From: Capsicum annuum
Taxonomy: Eukaryota; Streptophyta; Magnoliopsida; Solanales; Solanaceae
DNA length: 64,000 bases
Assembly: GCF_002878395.1 (NCBI RefSeq)
Contig: NW_025892707.1
Location: 57,498 to 121,497 of the forward strand
Reading direction: 5' to 3'
Position 1 is the stretch's first letter. Each line of letters starts with the position of its first letter. Made by a program: the position numbers and the translations under genes. The notes beneath the pieces are model-generated. The model was not told where the DNA came from. It was given only the letters and a program-made list of their open reading frames with translations, and searched no databases. Positions 10,783-23,172 of the stretch are shown here, piece by piece.

Positions 10783-12960
10783 TATCACGACCCGAGCCAA
10801 GGCCCTGGCCGTGATGAGCATCTCGAACCATAGAGGCCCGAGCGCGCTTCTACATTTGGTAATCATGCAAAATACTCGAATAATAAATAAAAAATGTAGA
10901 ATCATAATAAATGAAATCATGGTCATAAATCTGAAATCTGTTCAACAATATAGAAAATAAGTTTTTCAACATCTAAACAACATCTTTCTCAGTTTGCAAA
11001 ATCTCTACTACATAAGATGTCAATAACCTGTCTGAATCTGGGACAAGGCCCCCAGTGGACCTAAACCAAATAAAATAACAACTTACTGAAAAGAAATAGT
11101 CCTTCCAAAATAAAGAAGACTCACCAACTGCATATACTTCTCTTCTGTCGAAACAAGTCTACGGCTTAGCAGGACCTCTAGACTGAACCTCAGACCCTGA
11201 AAGATAAAGGGTCAATAGAATTGTACTAGTACGTAGAGGAATCCAAAATAATGCATTTATATATAAAAAATAGATGAGAGCAAGTCATGAAAACATCATG
11301 CATGATATAGTTTAAAACACATGGGCAATTCTTTGATATTCATAAAAACATTCTTGTCAATGCAGTTCAGATCTTTGTATTAATTCTGAGTTTGGTGGTC
11401 CACCCTATAATTCTACAACCCTACGGGCTATATGGAGTTTTCCCTTAACTCAATTTCCAAGCCCCCAACCTAAGTTTGCTGGTAGAGTTGGAGTTTCTAA
11501 TTCTGGTACGCCATAGGGCACTAGACCAACGTATAATCCCTCTAGGGGACAAAATAATCCCGTATCGGCAAAACACGATTTTGGGCAATGAGTTTTGGGG
11601 AATCGTGACTTCTTTGAATAACCACCTAACATCTCTTTATCCCCATTTTTAGCCTTTTCTGAATATGTATCATTCTAAGTTCAAAATCTAAAAATCTAGA
11701 GGAAAATCCACATTCTGTTCTATTCTGTGTTACTATGACATTATCTGAATTGGTATCATCATACCAAGACTTGCAAGTTATGTTTTTGAGCCATAAAAAT
11801 CATATCACAGTTTTCTATCTCAAAACATAAGGTTTAGACCACCCAACTTCAAATAATTCAAGAAGATTCATTCTTCAATACATTTATCAACTATGTAAAA
11901 TCATTCCTTTCAATCATTTCAACAAACATGTGGTGGTCATGTATTGTTGGCAAACCATGCAATCTTTCATTATATATTCTACATTTATCAACATGAAAAA
12001 CCCCTCTCACTAATTTAAAGATCAATCTTACATCATTCAAGAATAGTCAGGAAACATTAATACCATGCTTCTAAATAACATTCTAAGAATCAAGAGGTAT
12101 TACGACATGAGAGGGAGCGTAAATAGTTATGCTCTCAGTTTAGTTATCAACTTTAATGACATACATATAATTATAAGACTTAAAATCAATTTGAGGGAAA
12201 GGCCTCAAGACCAAAATAATTATGTCATTAAAGAATTTATAAAGCAACATTGTAATATAAATTCTAAAACCCCTTCAAAATTCATGATTTCACAATGTTA
12301 AAAGTTTTTGAACAATTTCTTTATGCCCAAGTAGTTTTAGGAAAACTCCACTTACCTTAGATTGCTTAGAAGGAAGAGTGGAATCCGAATAACACTTAAG
12401 TTCTTGAAATATTTGGCTTCCAAGAGGACTCTTGATTAATGAGGAGGGACTAGGGTTTTGATTTGAGATGATAAGAGTAGTTTCTGATGATATTTTGTCC
12501 TAAACACTCTTTATGTTAGTTTTATGGCAGAGTTATGATTAAGGAAAATGACTAAATTTCCCTCCCCAAGGCTAGTTATTTAAAATAAATTCGCAAACTA
12601 AGCACCGACGTGCCAACCGATGCGACACATCGGTATCGCATCAGTTTACTGCTTCATCAACGTGACCATCAACACAGCACATCGACTTCACATTGATTCA
12701 CTATTTCCAATGCCCAAACACACCTTTAACACTGTCCAAAAAATTCAAAACTTCCTCGACACATTCCTTTTACTCCCCCAGACATGAAAAAAACTTAAAA
12801 ATTAACTTGTTGAGGTCGGGAAGGTTGAAAATAAAATAATCAAAGGTTAGGGGTTCAAAATATGACTAAGTCCATTTGACAATTAGAAAATTTTCAGAAG
12901 ATTGACCCTCCAAGGATACTATGATGTGATATCAAGTTGAGAAAACTACGGGGCATCACA
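10783..12960 (-). mobile_element. Solo LTR of a gypsy-type retrotransposon
   Basis: The segment is bounded by TATCACGACCCG on the left and GGGGCATCACA on the right; on the minus strand this is TGTGATGCCCCG...CGGGTCGTGATA, a TG...CA-type LTR with one mutated end base. Flanking pentamers CGAAC (10,778-10,782) and CTAAC (12,961-12,965) match at 4 of 5. There is no primer site, polypurine tract or coding sequence on either side, so it is a lone LTR, presumably left by recombination between two LTRs. The 12,600-12,700 part has the same layout as the plus-strand LTR at 63,052. Confidence 0.65.
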
Positions 12961-13227
12961 CTAACCTCTTTTTTGGGGAAAGATTTTGTAACTATATAAA
13001 TTGAAGATCCTTTTACTCATACCATAATATAATAACATCTATAATGTAGTCATTTAAAAAAGTCTTATTTATATAGAGATTTTATCCAAATAGATTTTAT
13101 GCTTTTTCAATATTAGTTTATAATATGTATGTTGTTTGACCAAACTATATTAATAATATGCTTTTTAGTGTATTTTTCTTTGTCATCAGAATTATCACCT
13201 CTATGTTTGCAACTATTAGTTTCGGCA
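12961..13227. other. Short AT-rich spacer, nothing recognised
   Basis: About 270 bases lie between the solo LTR and the start of LTR remnant H. No coding sequence or repeat structure is visible. Confidence 0.5.
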
Positions 13228-13592
13228 TGACACCCCATCAATTTCGAACCCAACAAACTAACACCAAATACTTAACCGTTGTAAGTAAGAATAAAACATT
13301 TCTATTAATAAATATGATAATATCTAACAATTAAATAAATAAATAAAATTAATAACATCCATAAATTACCTCCAGAAATGGAATGTCACCGTGTCAAAAC
13401 TCTATATAAAACATGTACAAGAGTATAAATCAACAAACATCAACAATAAAATAAATGCTATCTTTGTGTAAAATAAGATGACATGATGAAGATGAGAGAG
13501 ATACATGACTATCCGAAAGATGAAAGCTCACCCTTAGATATGATGTTCACTCTAACATCTACAAGTGAGGTTTCGAAGATGCTGTTGGAATA
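13228..13592 (-). mobile_element. LTR remnant H, left part
   Basis: It starts TGACACCCCATC after a sharp change in sequence and runs to GGAATA, where element C is inserted. Joining it to the bases right of C gives the continuous text GGAATA-TGCTCTGCATT. Orientation is inferred from similarity of layout to the other minus-strand LTRs. Confidence 0.5.
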
Positions 13593-15110
13593 TCTCATGA
13601 CCCAAAAATGAAGGTCATGATGACACTTGTCGCGACATACTTTAACACGTAATTCTATCGCCCAAACTAATACAAAAAGAGAAAAATAAATAAATACCCC
13701 AAGGCACGCTTCTAGAGAAAAGCCAAACCATATGAGTAATTATAACAATGCAGAAAGCTCATATCCAAATACCATAATTCTCAAAATTAGGTGTTAACAG
13801 TGTAAGAACTTCTAATACAATCCACTAGTCGAATACATTGGAAAATAACCACAAAGAAGCGATCTCTGTCTCCGAACACTAATAAAGACATAACTAACAC
13901 AGCAAGATAGAGCCAAACTCTGGATGTAGGAATGTCCAACCACTACCTTGAGTAATCTGAAGGCGCCTGAGATCAACCAATCTAAGGAGCACTCTAGCTA
14001 AGACCTGCATCAAAAGGGTATCGTACGAGTTAGTACGATCCACTTGTACTCAGTCGGTATCATAGGCCAACCAAGCAAAGTAGTAAATAAATAACACAAA
14101 ATATAAACTAAGAGCACATCACCTGCAATCAAAAAATATCCCACAATAGTAGCCCACACCCCTTGCACTAACAGCTCTAATATATCACAATTTCAATAAC
14201 ACAATGGTATGTAGAACACAAGCATACATTATATCACATGCCAGTAGAAGAAGAGAATAATATGTATATATAAGATAGTCAAGTATAAATAATAGGATAT
14301 AGGTCAAGTAAACATATAACAAGTCAATATAGAAATCAAATCACAACATCAATCACAATAAAGCATATGTAATATATAAGATGATGATGATGCATAAGAC
14401 CATTGCAAAGTCTCCGTATACACCTTTAAAGCTAAATCTTTCCAATGTTGGACCTACGGAGGGTTCATAAACCCGTGTATATCTATAGAGCTAAAGCTTA
14501 CGAATGTAGGACCTATGGGGGGTTCGTCAACCCATATACAATCAATATCCATGACTCTTCTCTAACATATCCTTTAAAGAGGTCTATAAAATCCGATGTT
14601 TCCCGTATTTTCAAAATTTTTTCAGTATTTACAATGTTTTCAAGAACATACATAACATGAGACACAAATTAAGTGGGGCCAACAACAACAGCAAGTATAT
14701 AAAAACATACAATAAATAAGTAAAATTATTCATATGATGCCATGAGGATAAAGGTTACAATCACTCCAACGAGCATTTACACCACCAATCACATGATGTA
14801 TTTCCACAACTAACCATAAAGATACATTTCCAGAAACACATAAGCCAATATCCACTTATTATTTTAAAGCATCCAAAAATTTTCACACGTTTGATATACT
14901 AACATGTATGAATATATCACAATACACCAATGGTAACATAATAAGCATTTTCAACACAATATAATTATTCATATGTATTCAAGGCTATCAATATCATAGA
15001 AACCCATACAATCGCACATATCACATAATATCTCAATAACAATAATTACATCACATATAGGCCCCCAAACGGACACAACATATATATAGCTATTTTTCAT
15101 GAGTAGTTCT
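13593..15110 (-). repeat. Element C 3' LTR, left arm
   Basis: It starts TCTCATGACCC, a mutated form of the TGTCATGACCC end of this LTR group. It ends at the A insertion target GTTCT (15,106-15,110). Its sequence runs parallel to 34,959-36,500 of the right LTR. Confidence 0.8.
14416..14537 (-). repeat. Tandem repeat inside element C LTR
   Basis: Two units of about 61 bases share the words gagctaaagctt/aagctaaatctt, aggacctatgg/tggacctacgg and gggttc. The partner LTR has the same pair near 35,791-35,925, so the repeat predates the insertion of C. Confidence 0.7.
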
Positions 15111-17447
15111 TAAAATACCCTTAATTTTGATCCTTAGAAATTTACTGAGTTTTGAACTCTCTAAACATCATACGATAAAGGGTACTAGTTCTATGTTATG
15201 ATATGGGTTAGGGGGTCTTAGTCGTACCTTAAATAGTGGGATAGGTTTTATCTAAGGTATTAGTGGATAATATACAGGTCGTATGTTAGGGTATGAGTTG
15301 TATGGAGCTAACTTATATGTTAATTAGAGAGTCTTTAATCCCATTCCGTCTAGGGTATGGGTTGTAGGGTATTTATCGTACCTTAGGGAATGATTTAGCC
15401 TTGTATGGTCATATATTGATTAGTGTGAGCGTTCTAATTTAAGGCTTAGGGTAAGAGTAAGGGTACCACTCGTACCCTAGGGTATTGATGGAGGGGGGGG
15501 TCATACCCTTATACAAGAATTTTATAAAATTTAAGTTGGGGTTATTCTGGATATTTTCCCTTGTAACTTCTTAGGACCCTATGACTTAAAACATCTTTTT
15601 GAGGCTTAATTAACCTATTTGTAATCACTCAAACACTCTAAACTCTCTAAAAATCTCTCAAGTCTTTTAGGTTAATAAAAAGCTCTGGTTTTCTTCCAGG
15701 TGGTCAATTGAGGCTCATAGGGGTGATTTTTTCTTATCTTCTTCTCAATCTAATGTATGTTACGCCTCCCTCATTGTTAATTCCAACTAAAGGCATGACT
15801 TATGACTGATTTTTATGGTTTAGTTGTTTTATTATCTTGGGTTTTCAAATATATGTTGGGGGTTTTGGTTATAATGGTTGGTAATGGTTTTCCCATGTAT
15901 TTTACTTATGGTTTGCATAATATAATGGTGGTTTGAATATGTGGTTACATGTGAATGGTTAATTGGTACTTTTTTTGTCTTTGGAAACTATATGCCTCTA
16001 ATGTGTTTGATAAAATGCCTATGAGAATGCTTTTACTATATTGTTGAACTTTAAAAGGAACTATTGCATAGTATAACTTGGTAATGCAACCCTAAATGGT
16101 ATAAATGGTTTTAATAGTTTAGAATGGTTAAATAATATGGTCATAGATATGATTTAATTAAACAAATTATGGGGTACATGGGAATCCCTCAAGCAACTAA
16201 ATAATGTAATTTATGGGTACATAGGAATCCCTTTCTTATGTAAAGGGTTGGCTAAGGAAATTGCTTGTAATCTATAGTCGGAATAATGATACCACTACTT
16301 ATAGCCTCTGTTAGTAATAAATTTAATTGTGGTGTCGGTTGTGTGTTAATGTTTTTAATTTGGATATAATAATGAGCTGTGATAGCTAAATATGAAGGTG
16401 TGAGTCCAAAGGACGGACACTAGAAGCACATGTTTACCGATATAAAAATTGGTCATGACTACCATATATGATACTTAAGGGGAACACAAGAATCCCCTAA
16501 GTTACACTTGTATATATATATTTTGGAGAGAGAAGGGTACTTGGGAATCCCTATTTCTATGGTATCTCTTATTCCTGTGGATACACACATTAGGGCCCAT
16601 TTAGGTGGTTACATTGAACCCATATAGCTCGTGGGTGGTTTTAGGAGGGTTAAGTTGCACATAGCCATGTTAATGCTTTTAAATGCATACTAAACTTAGT
16701 TCCCTTCCTAGCATGGATATATATATGTGTGTGTATGTGTGGTTGTGAATGCATGCGTTTTTTTTAATTTTAAATGTTGCTATTATTTTATCCTTATCCT
16801 GAGTACTTGTTAGCGTTCACCCACTAACCTATCTTTAGGCAATTGTAGTCCCACATAACGTAGGAATATGCCATTTTATTTCTTCTACTTAGGTATTTGA
16901 TTCGAGATCAACTATTGGATTAAAGTGGTGAGATTCTATAATCTAGAAGGCTCTATTTCATATCATGGATATTTCTACATACTTTGGTTATTGGATGGAT
17001 ATTGGTTTATGCTATGGTTGAGGTCATGTCCAAACCAGATATTTTTTTTATATTGGATAGAGGCTTTATAAGACTACTATGGGTTGGAATATACTGTGTC
17101 GGTAGTGTTGTTAGCCTTATTATTTTCATTGGTATTGGGGTTTGTACCATTTTTCTGTATTTATGATTGTTCTATCCTACTTTATTATGTTATGGATACA
17201 AACTTTGTTATTCCATTGGTTTTGTTATGGTTGGTTAGTATTCGATAGTTGTACTTGCTTGGGATGGTCACGATTATGAACCTATCCCAAAGTATAGAAT
17301 TATACAAAATGCTATCTTGTTAAATGGTCAGAATTTATTTGACTCTGGGTATGTATTAGTTGGTTGGATTGGGTAATGGGGATAGTCTTCTGTCCTGGTT
17401 GGACTTGAGATGCCCATTACCACAAGACGCTGATTTGGGTCATGTCA
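15111..17447 (+). repeat. Element A 5' LTR
   Basis: It starts TAAAATACCC (TG mutated to TA) and ends CATGTCA. It aligns through its length with 21,564-21,918 followed by 27,078-29,087, about one difference per ten bases where checked by eye. It includes the TA/TG microsatellite near 16,720. Confidence 0.88.
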
Positions 17448-17450
17448 AGT

Positions 17451-17462
17451 TGGTATCAGAAC
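17451..17462 (+). other. Primer-binding site of element A (initiator tRNA-Met type)
   Basis: TGGTATCAGAAC lies three bases after the 5' LTR. It is complementary to the 3' end of plant initiator methionine tRNA apart from one base. Confidence 0.9.
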
Positions 17463-17579
17463 TTTTGGTTCACGGTCAACTAGGGTGTCCACTAAGCCGT
17501 ATCGAGTAGAGTCTCTTTTAAAGGTGTGTAGCGTTCCACACTTATAAGGGATAGGCTAAAAGACATTAAGGAATGTTTA

Positions 17580-18830
17580 TCTTTCTTGCATTTTAATTTT
17601 CAATCTTGGATCCTGAGTCCTGAAATCCTTTCTAATTCATATTTGTTCGCCTTTCAAATTATTCCTCAACAATCTGAAGCTCATGAAAATTCCTATGTCC
17701 CAACCCGGGATAATGTTAACGGGACTTGTTCTACTCAGGGGATCCATACTCGATCTATGGGTCCAATCCCTTATTATTCTTGAGTTTCATCAATTTCTTC
17801 TAGTCTTTCTTAGGGTAATGTGATGAATGCAGAGTTTTGTCAGTCGATTCATGTGATTTCTCAGTTGGTAGCTTCTCAGGCTAAGAGTGGTGCATCTGGT
17901 ATTTTATTTTTTGAGGCCACATAGGTTGTCCAGTTTATGAAACTAAGTCCTCCAACCTTTACTGGTTTTATTGAGAAGAATGATATTCAAGGTTTTTTGG
18001 ATGAGAAAAAAAAAATTTTCAAGATTATACAGGCCACGAACTTTGAATGGGTGAATTTGCTACCCATCAGCTAGAGAATGTGGCGTACCTATGGTACGAG
18101 GCATATGATAAGACAAGGGGTGATGTTGAGAGGTCATATTAATAAGAGACCTTTTTGAATGCTTTTCTGGTCCATTTTATTCCTCAAGAGTTAAGGGAAG
18201 CAAAATTCGAGGAATGAATTAATCTGAAGAAAGAGAAGATATCGGTCAAGGAGTATACCTTGAAGTTTTACCTTTTTTTTAGGTATGATCCGAATATGGT
18301 ATCGGATAAGAGGTCCAGGATAAGAAAGTTTGCCTTAGGACTGCCTCGAGAGTTGATCCTTGAAAGCAAGACTGCATTTCTGATCAAGAACATTGATATT
18401 TCTAGGTTGATTATTCTAATGCAATAGGTAGTGAAGGAAAAGAGAAAGCAGGCTGAGGTAGGAGAAAGGCATGGTAAAAAGTTTAGGTTCTCTAAGCAGG
18501 GTGGTTACCAACAAATTGGAAGGTATGCTGGCAAGTGGCAAAAAATAAAGTGGGGGAGTATTTTTTCTTTCTCTACAGCTAGTGCTCCATACCCAAAACC
18601 TTCGGGTGACAGGCATCAATAGAATGGCAATAATTTCAAGGCAAAGGGTGCCCAATCTTAGTCTAGTAGGGCACGATAAACTTCATTATGTGCTTATTAT
18701 AGGTTCTTTGGTTGATTACATTAGGGTTTTTGTGATGAGGAGAGGGATATATGCTTTAAATATAGTCAGCTAGGTCATATGCTCAGATGCTGCCAAGTTG
18801 GTAAGGTTGCTTCCAGGGAGAATAAGGTTA
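17580..18830 (+). pseudogene. Element A gag remnant
   Basis: This is a capsid/nucleocapsid-type region in several broken frames. Recognisable pieces are the PPTFTGFIEKND-like stretch near 17,950, a retrotransposon-gag block at 18,060-18,430 ending in a FALGLPRE-like motif, and a zinc knuckle at 18,752-18,790 reading CFKYSQLGHMLRC, in which the second cysteine is replaced by tyrosine. Many stops interrupt it. The start codon is not certain. Confidence 0.75.
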
Positions 18831-18949
18831 TGATTTCTTCTTCATCTGCTCCTGCACCAAAGGGTGCTACTTTTTTATCTGTTTTTGCTTCAGGTACTGA
18901 CACATGCTAGAATTGGTTATATTCAGTCACTACCCGATAAGAATTTAAG

Positions 18950-19320
18950 GCTTCTCCTGATATTGTGAGTGATACATTACAACTCTTTTATCATGATGTG
19001 TATTGCATGCTTGATATGGGGTCCACTCTCTCTTTGTGACCCCATTTGTGGCTGTGTATTTTGGATTTGATCCTGAGGTTATTTTGGATATTTTTTCTAT
19101 TTCTACTCGGGTAGGAGATTTGTGATTGCTAAAAAAGTTTATAGGGTGTGTGTGGTATCTGTTAGTAGTAAGGAGACTTTGGTGGATTTGTATGAATTAG
19201 ATATGGTGAATTTTGATGTTATTATGAATATGGATTGGTTACATTCATGCTATGCATGCTTCCATTTTTAGACCCGTAAGGTTGTCTTTGGGTTCCCTAG
19301 TGAACCTGTTAATAAATAGG
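18950..19320 (+). pseudogene. Element A aspartic protease remnant
   Basis: The region carries LDMGSTLS (19,010-19,033), matching the active-site block of gypsy proteases (usually D-x-G-S) in this lineage, followed by a block ending in VIMNMDWLHSCYA near 19,220-19,260, the typical GMDWL region at the end of the protease. Stops and frameshifts lie between them. Confidence 0.75.
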
Positions 19321-19469
19321 AGGGTGGTTCCTTAGATCCCAGGGAGAATTCTACATCATATCTTAGACATGAGAGATTAATCTCCAAAGGATGTTTCTAT
19401 CATATAGTTTGGGTTAAAGATTCTAAGTTGGATGGTCCTTTTTTGCATTCTATTTCAGTGGTGAATGAG

Positions 19470-20130
19470 TTTCTTGAGGTATTTTTAGATGATCTTCCTG
19501 GTGTTCCTTTCGATAGGTAGAGTGAGTTTGGGATTGAATTGGTTATGGACATTCGTCTAATATCTATTCGTCCTTATAGGATGGCTCCGACTGAGTTAAA
19601 GAAACTTGAGGGACAACTTAAGGATCTTTTAGATAAGGGTTTTGTCTATCCTAGTATAACCCAATGGGGTGCACCGATATTATGCATGTGTAAGAAGGAT
19701 GGTTACCTTCGAATATGCATTGACTGTAGGCAGTTAAATAAGGTGATAATTTAGAACAAGTATCCTTTTCCAAGGATAGATGACTTGTTTGATCAGTTAC
19801 AAGGTACCAAATTCTTTTCTAAGATAGATCTTTGGTCTTGGTATCATTAGCTTAAGATTAGGGAGGTGGATATCCCTAAGATAGATTTTCATACACGGTA
19901 TGGACATTTTGAGTTCTTGGTGTTGTATTTTGGGTTGACTAATTCCCTGACAATATTTATGGATTTCATAATGGTTTTCCATTAGTTTTTGGACCTGTTC
20001 GTCATTATGTTCATAGATGACATCTTCGTGTATTCTAAGAGTGAGGTGGATCATGTTAATCACCTCCGTATTGTGTCGTAGACCTTGAAGAAGTAGTAAT
20101 TGTATGTTAAGTTCCTGAAATGTGAATTTT
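19470..20130 (+). pseudogene. Element A reverse transcriptase remnant
   Basis: It contains [20 protein letters not shown] and then [18 protein letters not shown] (19,560-19,750), which are diagnostic of gypsy [11 protein letters not shown] with HTRYGHFEF follows, then FIDDIFVYS with the catalytic aspartate pair at 20,016-20,021. At least three in-frame stops separate these motifs. In the intact family this enzyme copies the element RNA into DNA inside virus-like particles. Confidence 0.9.
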
Positions 20131-20329
20131 AGTTGAACGTTGTCACTTTTCTAGGTCATATCATTTCTAGTGAGGGAATTATGGTGGATCCATAAAAGGT
20201 TGCGGTGGTTAAGAAGTGGCCTAACCCATGACTATGATCGATATTTTGAGCTTTTTAGGTTTGGCTGGGTACTATAGGAGGTTTATGGAAAGTTTTTTAG
20301 TGATAGCTTCCCCATTGACTAAGTTGACT

Positions 20330-20750
20330 CAGAAGAAGGTAAAGCCTATTTTTCCAGGTAGTTGGTTGAACTTGGTTGTGTTATGATGCAGCATGGGAAG
20401 GCGATAGCCTATTCTTCCAGGTAGTTGAAGATACATGAGAGGAATTATCCTACTCATAATTTGGAGCTGTTAGTTGTGGTGTTTGCTTTAAAAATCTGGC
20501 GTCACTATTTGTATGAAGTGATCCTGGATATCTTCTCGGATCATAAGAGTGTATTATTTCTTTACTTTGAAGGAGCTTAACATCAGACAGAGAAAATGGC
20601 TAGGGATTCTCAAGGACTATGATATGAGTCTTCACTACTACTCAAGTAAAGCTAACATGGTTTTTGATGCTCTTAGCAGGTTGTCCATGGTGATTTTAGC
20701 TCATATGGAAAAGGATAAGAGGGAGTTGGTATAGGATATTCACCGCTTAG
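20330..20750 (+). pseudogene. Element A RNase H remnant
   Basis: The run GKAIAYSSR, then [20 protein letters not shown] and WRHYLYE, is the usual reverse-transcriptase-linked RNase H block of gypsy elements. After a frameshift near 20,545 the text continues [16 protein letters not shown]...ANMVFDALSRLS, the RNase H/integrase linker. Confidence 0.85.
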
Positions 20751-20859
20751 CTAATCTTGGTGTTTGTCTTCTAGACTCCGGGGATGGTGGCGTGTTGGTA
20801 CAGGAAGTGGTGCGGTCATCTCTTAGTGCATAGATCAAAGTGAAGCAAATGCTAGATCC

Positions 20860-21390
20860 TGTCTTAATAAAAATGGTGAAGATGATTCGAGATAGACTTA
20901 AAACTGCAAAAAGTCACCAAAAGTCTTATGCAGATGTAAGATGAAGAGACTTTGAGTTTGAGGTTGGGGATAGGGTGTTCCTAAAGGTTCCCCAATGAAG
21001 GGAGTAATACAATTCTGAAAAAAAATGGAAGCTCAGTCCCTGGTATTTTAGTTCTTTCGTGGTTTTGAGAAGGGTTGGTAATATGGCGTATGAATTGGAA
21101 ATGCCTTCTAGTTTTAACCCTATTTATCAGGTATTCCATGTCTCTATGTTGAGAAAGTGTGTAGGTGATCCTTCATTGGTTGTTCCTTTAGAAGGTTTGG
21201 GTATCACGGATTCTCTGTCTTATGAATAGATCCTAGTTGAGATCTTGGATCGACAAGTTCATTCATTGCGGACCAAGGATGTAGCTTTGATTAAGGTTCA
21301 ATAGAGAAACCACAAGGTGGAAGACGATACTTGTAAAGCGGAATAGGACATGAAGTCTAAATATCCACACTTATTTTCCCATCCAATATT
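20860..21390 (+). pseudogene. Element A C-terminal pol tail; integrase core missing
   Basis: Directly after the linker text KVKQMLDPVL comes RDRLKTAKSHQKSYADVR and FEFEVGDRVFLKV, which in this family lie after the integrase catalytic core. The HHCC zinc domain and the DDE core (about 1.2-1.4 kb in relatives) are absent. The tail then gives VFHVSMLRKCVGDPS, EILDRQVHSLRTKDVALIKV and a chromodomain-like end near 21,370. Confidence 0.85.
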
Positions 21391-21551
21391 CGTGCTTATG
21401 GTATTTGTTCTTTATAACATTATTATTTCCTAGTGTTGATTTAATGAAAGATTGATTTCCTTGTATCTTTGTTAAAGATAAAAGTAGAGGCATCTTGGGG
21501 TATAAATCGTGCTTGTACTACCTTGTCTATCATTCGAGGATGAATGATCCT

Positions 21552-21562
21552 AGTGGGGGAGA
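21552..21562 (+). other. Polypurine tract of element A
   Basis: AGTGGGGGAGA sits one base before the TG of the 3' LTR at 21,564, in the position of the plus-strand primer. Confidence 0.85.
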
Positions 21563-21563
21563 C

Positions 21564-21918
21564 TGAAAAACTCTAGGTTTTGATCCTTAGAAATTTCCTA
21601 AGTTTTCAACTCTCTGGATATTATACGAATAAGATTACTAGTCGTATGATTTGATACAGGTTAGAGGGGTCTTGGTGTTACCTTAAACAGTGTGGTGAGG
21701 ATGGGTTTCTATCCAAGGTACAAGTGGAAAACATACAGGTCGTATGGAGCTAAGTCATATGTTAATCAGTGTGTCCTTGATCACATTCTATATAGGGTAC
21801 GGGTAGTAGGGTACTTTTTATACCTTAGGATACAATTTGGCCTTGCATAGTTGTATGTTGATTAGTGTGGGGGGTCCAATGTGAGGCCTAGGGTTCGATT
21901 AAAGGTACCACTCGTACC
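21564..21918 (+). repeat. Element A 3' LTR, left arm
   Basis: It starts TGAAAAACTC after the polypurine tract and matches the first 360 bases of the 5' LTR. It is broken at GTACC (21,914-21,918) by element B. Confidence 0.88.
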
Positions 21919-22568
21919 TGTAACCCCCCAAGAACCCATCCCGTGATGTCACACGGTACTTAAGGCCACACGTGGCCTCAAGCTAACCTTCTAAGCCTGT
22001 CATCCCTCTTTGAACTCACTTTGACGGTAGTCATGGAAAAATAATAAAGGATATCATATCATGGACATACTTGAGAGCAAAGATATACTGGCCTGCACAA
22101 TCAAAATACTGACATTCTATACATACTGATACTCTGGTCTAACAAAACCTCTACTATATAAGAATGATGAGCCATTGGGACAGATCCCCAACTGACTCGT
22201 ACTGAACTAAAAAGAAACAAACATCTATTAACAAAACAAAATCAGGGACATAGGTCCTTGAACCATGAGGACTGACCAACTGTAGAAGTGTAGATGAAGG
22301 TACTCAAAGATCACTGTTGCTGCTAAGACTGAGCACCTGAACCTACATCACGAGAAAATGTAGAACACAGAAGAGTATGGGAATCAGTACTTAGGAATGT
22401 ACTGAGTATGTGGGGGTGTATACAACATTATACATAATATCATAAATGTGTAAGAAAATCATGCAAGATGATAATAATGACTCTCTTCGCTTGAATTACC
22501 TAAAACGTAATTTCCCTAAATCATCAATAATAACACATGCTTTATAAATCTCATAAATCATTGGACTC
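21919..22568 (-). repeat. Element B 3' LTR, truncated
   Basis: It matches 24,917-25,565 of the right LTR, then switches abruptly at the TTGGACT word into reverse transcriptase coding sequence. Confidence 0.85.
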
Positions 22569-23090
22569 AAAATGACCATAACGTGTGCGGAAAGCCATCT
22601 TTGGAATATCACACTCTCTAACATTAAGTTGGTGATAACTGGATATCAATTCTATTTTCAAGAAATAACTGGCACCTTGCAGCTAATCAAAACAGGTCAT
22701 CAATTCTAGGAAAAGGATATTTGTTCTTTACTGTGACCTTGTTAATGCACATACGCAATGAACCATACTTCTTTCTCAAGAATAGGACGGGTACTCCCCA
22801 AGGAGACACACTAGGCCTTATAAAACCCTTATCAAAAGGATCTTTGAGTTGCTTTTTCAACTCTTTAAGTTCTGCGGGGGCCATATAATATGGAAGAATA
22901 GAAATAGGCTGCATATCGGGAAAAAAATGAATCCCAAACTCTATCTCTCTATTGGGAGGTACCCCTGGGATATCTTTTGAGAAAATATGAAGAAACTCTT
23001 TGACAACACTAATAGACTGAATAGTTGGAGTCTCGAACTTAGTGTTTTTAACGCAAACCAAAAGATAGATACAACCCTTGGATATCAATT
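22566..23090 (-). pseudogene. Element B reverse transcriptase, N-terminal half
   Basis: Read leftwards from 23,088: the text before RT ([20 protein letters not shown]), then [43 protein letters not shown], and after one stop [16 protein letters not shown] and [10 protein letters not shown]. The reading ends there, within RT and before the FxDD motif, because the next base belongs to the LTR. Most of this half is open over 130 codons, better kept than in A or C. Confidence 0.9.
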
Positions 23091-23172
23091 TTCTGGCTTT
23101 AAGGTAAGATATGAAACGACTATTAGGGGATAGGGAATTCTTGGACCACTCAAAGACTAGCTCATTTGGAAA

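Noticed and set aside
16984..17166. Hydrophobic 60-65 residue open stretches in both LTRs of element A (16,984-17,166 and 28,614-28,811)
   Set aside because: They are the same LTR segment seen twice, so their similarity follows from LTR identity at insertion. There is no conserved start and no known domain, and LTRs rarely code.
19797..20063. Minus-strand open stretch across the element A reverse transcriptase
   Set aside because: It is antisense to clear RT motifs including FIDD on the plus strand.
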